A stretch of 64,000 nucleotides of DNA from Cryobacterium sp. Y82 (GTDB taxonomy: Bacteria > Actinomycetota > Actinomycetes > Actinomycetales > Microbacteriaceae). Each line of letters starts with the position of its first letter. Within the stretch, counting starts at the first letter, position 1. The stretch is taken from the NCBI RefSeq assembly GCF_002929495.1, contig NZ_PJJJ01000024.1, positions 1 through 64,000 of the forward strand, in the 5' to 3' direction. The notes under the pieces are model-generated. The model ran no database searches. It was not told the DNA's origin and was given only the letters and a program-made list of their open reading frames with translations. Shown here piece after piece: positions 63,685-64,000 of the stretch. The position numbers were made by a program, and so were the translations under genes.

Positions 63685-64000
63685 TTATTCCGAGCTGCGC
63701 CAGGGACTTCTCGATAGCTGTATGCGATGCAGCCACTCGGAGAGAGCGGATTCCCACAGGTGGGGGCTCCTGTTCCATTCCAGCGTGTGCGGAGCCGGGG
63801 GTAGCGTGACGAGCTCGACCAGGCCGGTGTGGGCATCCGCGAACGCCCGCGACAGGGCGATCGGAACGGAGAGGTCGCCAAAACTGTGCAGTACCAGCGT
63901 TGGGACCTCGAGGTCAAAGCCGTTGTCGATCCAGTTCAGATCACCGAGGCGTATTGGCTCTTGCAGGCCGGTTACCCGTCGCCACGAGGGACTTTCGAGG
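63685..64000 (-). CDS. Alpha/beta hydrolase, C-terminal part (runs off the window)
   Basis: The minus-strand frame is open from the right edge to TAA at 63685-63687. It reads ESPSWRRVTGLQEPIRLG, then DLEVPTLVLHSFGDLSVPIA, LSRAFADAHTGLVELVTLPP, then APHTLEWNRSPHLWESALSE. The Asp in HSFGDLSVP and the His in APHTLEW fit the acid and base of an alpha/beta-hydrolase triad; the nucleophile Ser would lie beyond the edge. The start is outside the window. A reading of the other minus frame here (63648-63917) is a shadow. Confidence 0.75.
   Translation of the reverse strand, partial: LESPSWRRVTGLQEPIRLGDLNWIDNGFDLEVPTLVLHSFGDLSVPIALSRAFADAHTGLVELVTLPPAPHTLEWNRSPHLWESALSEWLHRIQLSRSPWRSSE

Overview
The window comes from a high-GC actinobacterium, most likely of the family Microbacteriaceae. 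The evidence is the base composition, frequent GTG/TTG starts, genes whose -10 box sits about six bases before the start codon (leaderless style), lineage-typical small families (DUF7882, DUF3073, DUF3817) and a very common CGGATGC-type oligomer. No insertion sequence, prophage, CRISPR array or tRNA gene was seen. Placement to family is inference.

Layout. Positions 1-350 hold the leader and two promoters of an rRNA operon that runs leftwards out of the window. Then come an LtrA-like membrane protein, a small DUF7882 protein, an O-antigen-ligase-like membrane protein and an LAXTG-anchored surface protein. At 6150-10437 lies a phenylacetate-degradation operon (paaJ-paaH-paaZ) with a PaaR-like operator over its start. 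It is followed by an amidohydrolase/transporter pair, a DEAD-box helicase with a repeat-rich N-terminal region, a GNAT acetyltransferase, and a divergent IclR regulator/histidine ammonia-lyase pair with a palindromic operator between them. From 18.8 to 32 kb are a secreted M23 peptidase, an RND-type exporter, a YczE-like membrane protein, an M20 deacylase, a CPBP-like membrane protein, a DUF4097-padR operon with duplicated palindromes, a KimA-like APC transporter behind a strongly folded leader, a flavin oxidoreductase and a DUF3073 protein.

The right half is built on purine-biosynthesis genes (purF-purM, purD, purC, purS-purQ) with metabolic cassettes between them. These are a very large surface metallophosphoesterase with lamin-tail domains; a GntR-controlled set of MatC-like transporter, class III CoA-transferase and fused carboxyltransferase; and a tryptophan-to-anthranilate operon (kynA, an amidohydrolase, kynU) with a divergent TetR gene. 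purL, purN, purH and purK are not in the window.

The last 8 kb hold MFS and DUF3817 genes and a phosphonate-catabolism operon (FAD oxidoreductase, PhnX-like phosphatase, alcohol dehydrogenase). Its uptake genes have collapsed into a scar joining a phnD fragment to the last 28 codons of phnE. A 4-coumarate-CoA-ligase-like gene, a succinate-semialdehyde dehydrogenase and the 3' end of an alpha/beta hydrolase close the window.

Most interesting leads: the metal-dependent amidohydrolase in the N-formylkynurenine formamidase position of the kyn operon; the folded RNA ahead of the KimA-like transporter; the MatC/CoA-transferase/carboxyltransferase set; and the phosphonate uptake deletion scar.
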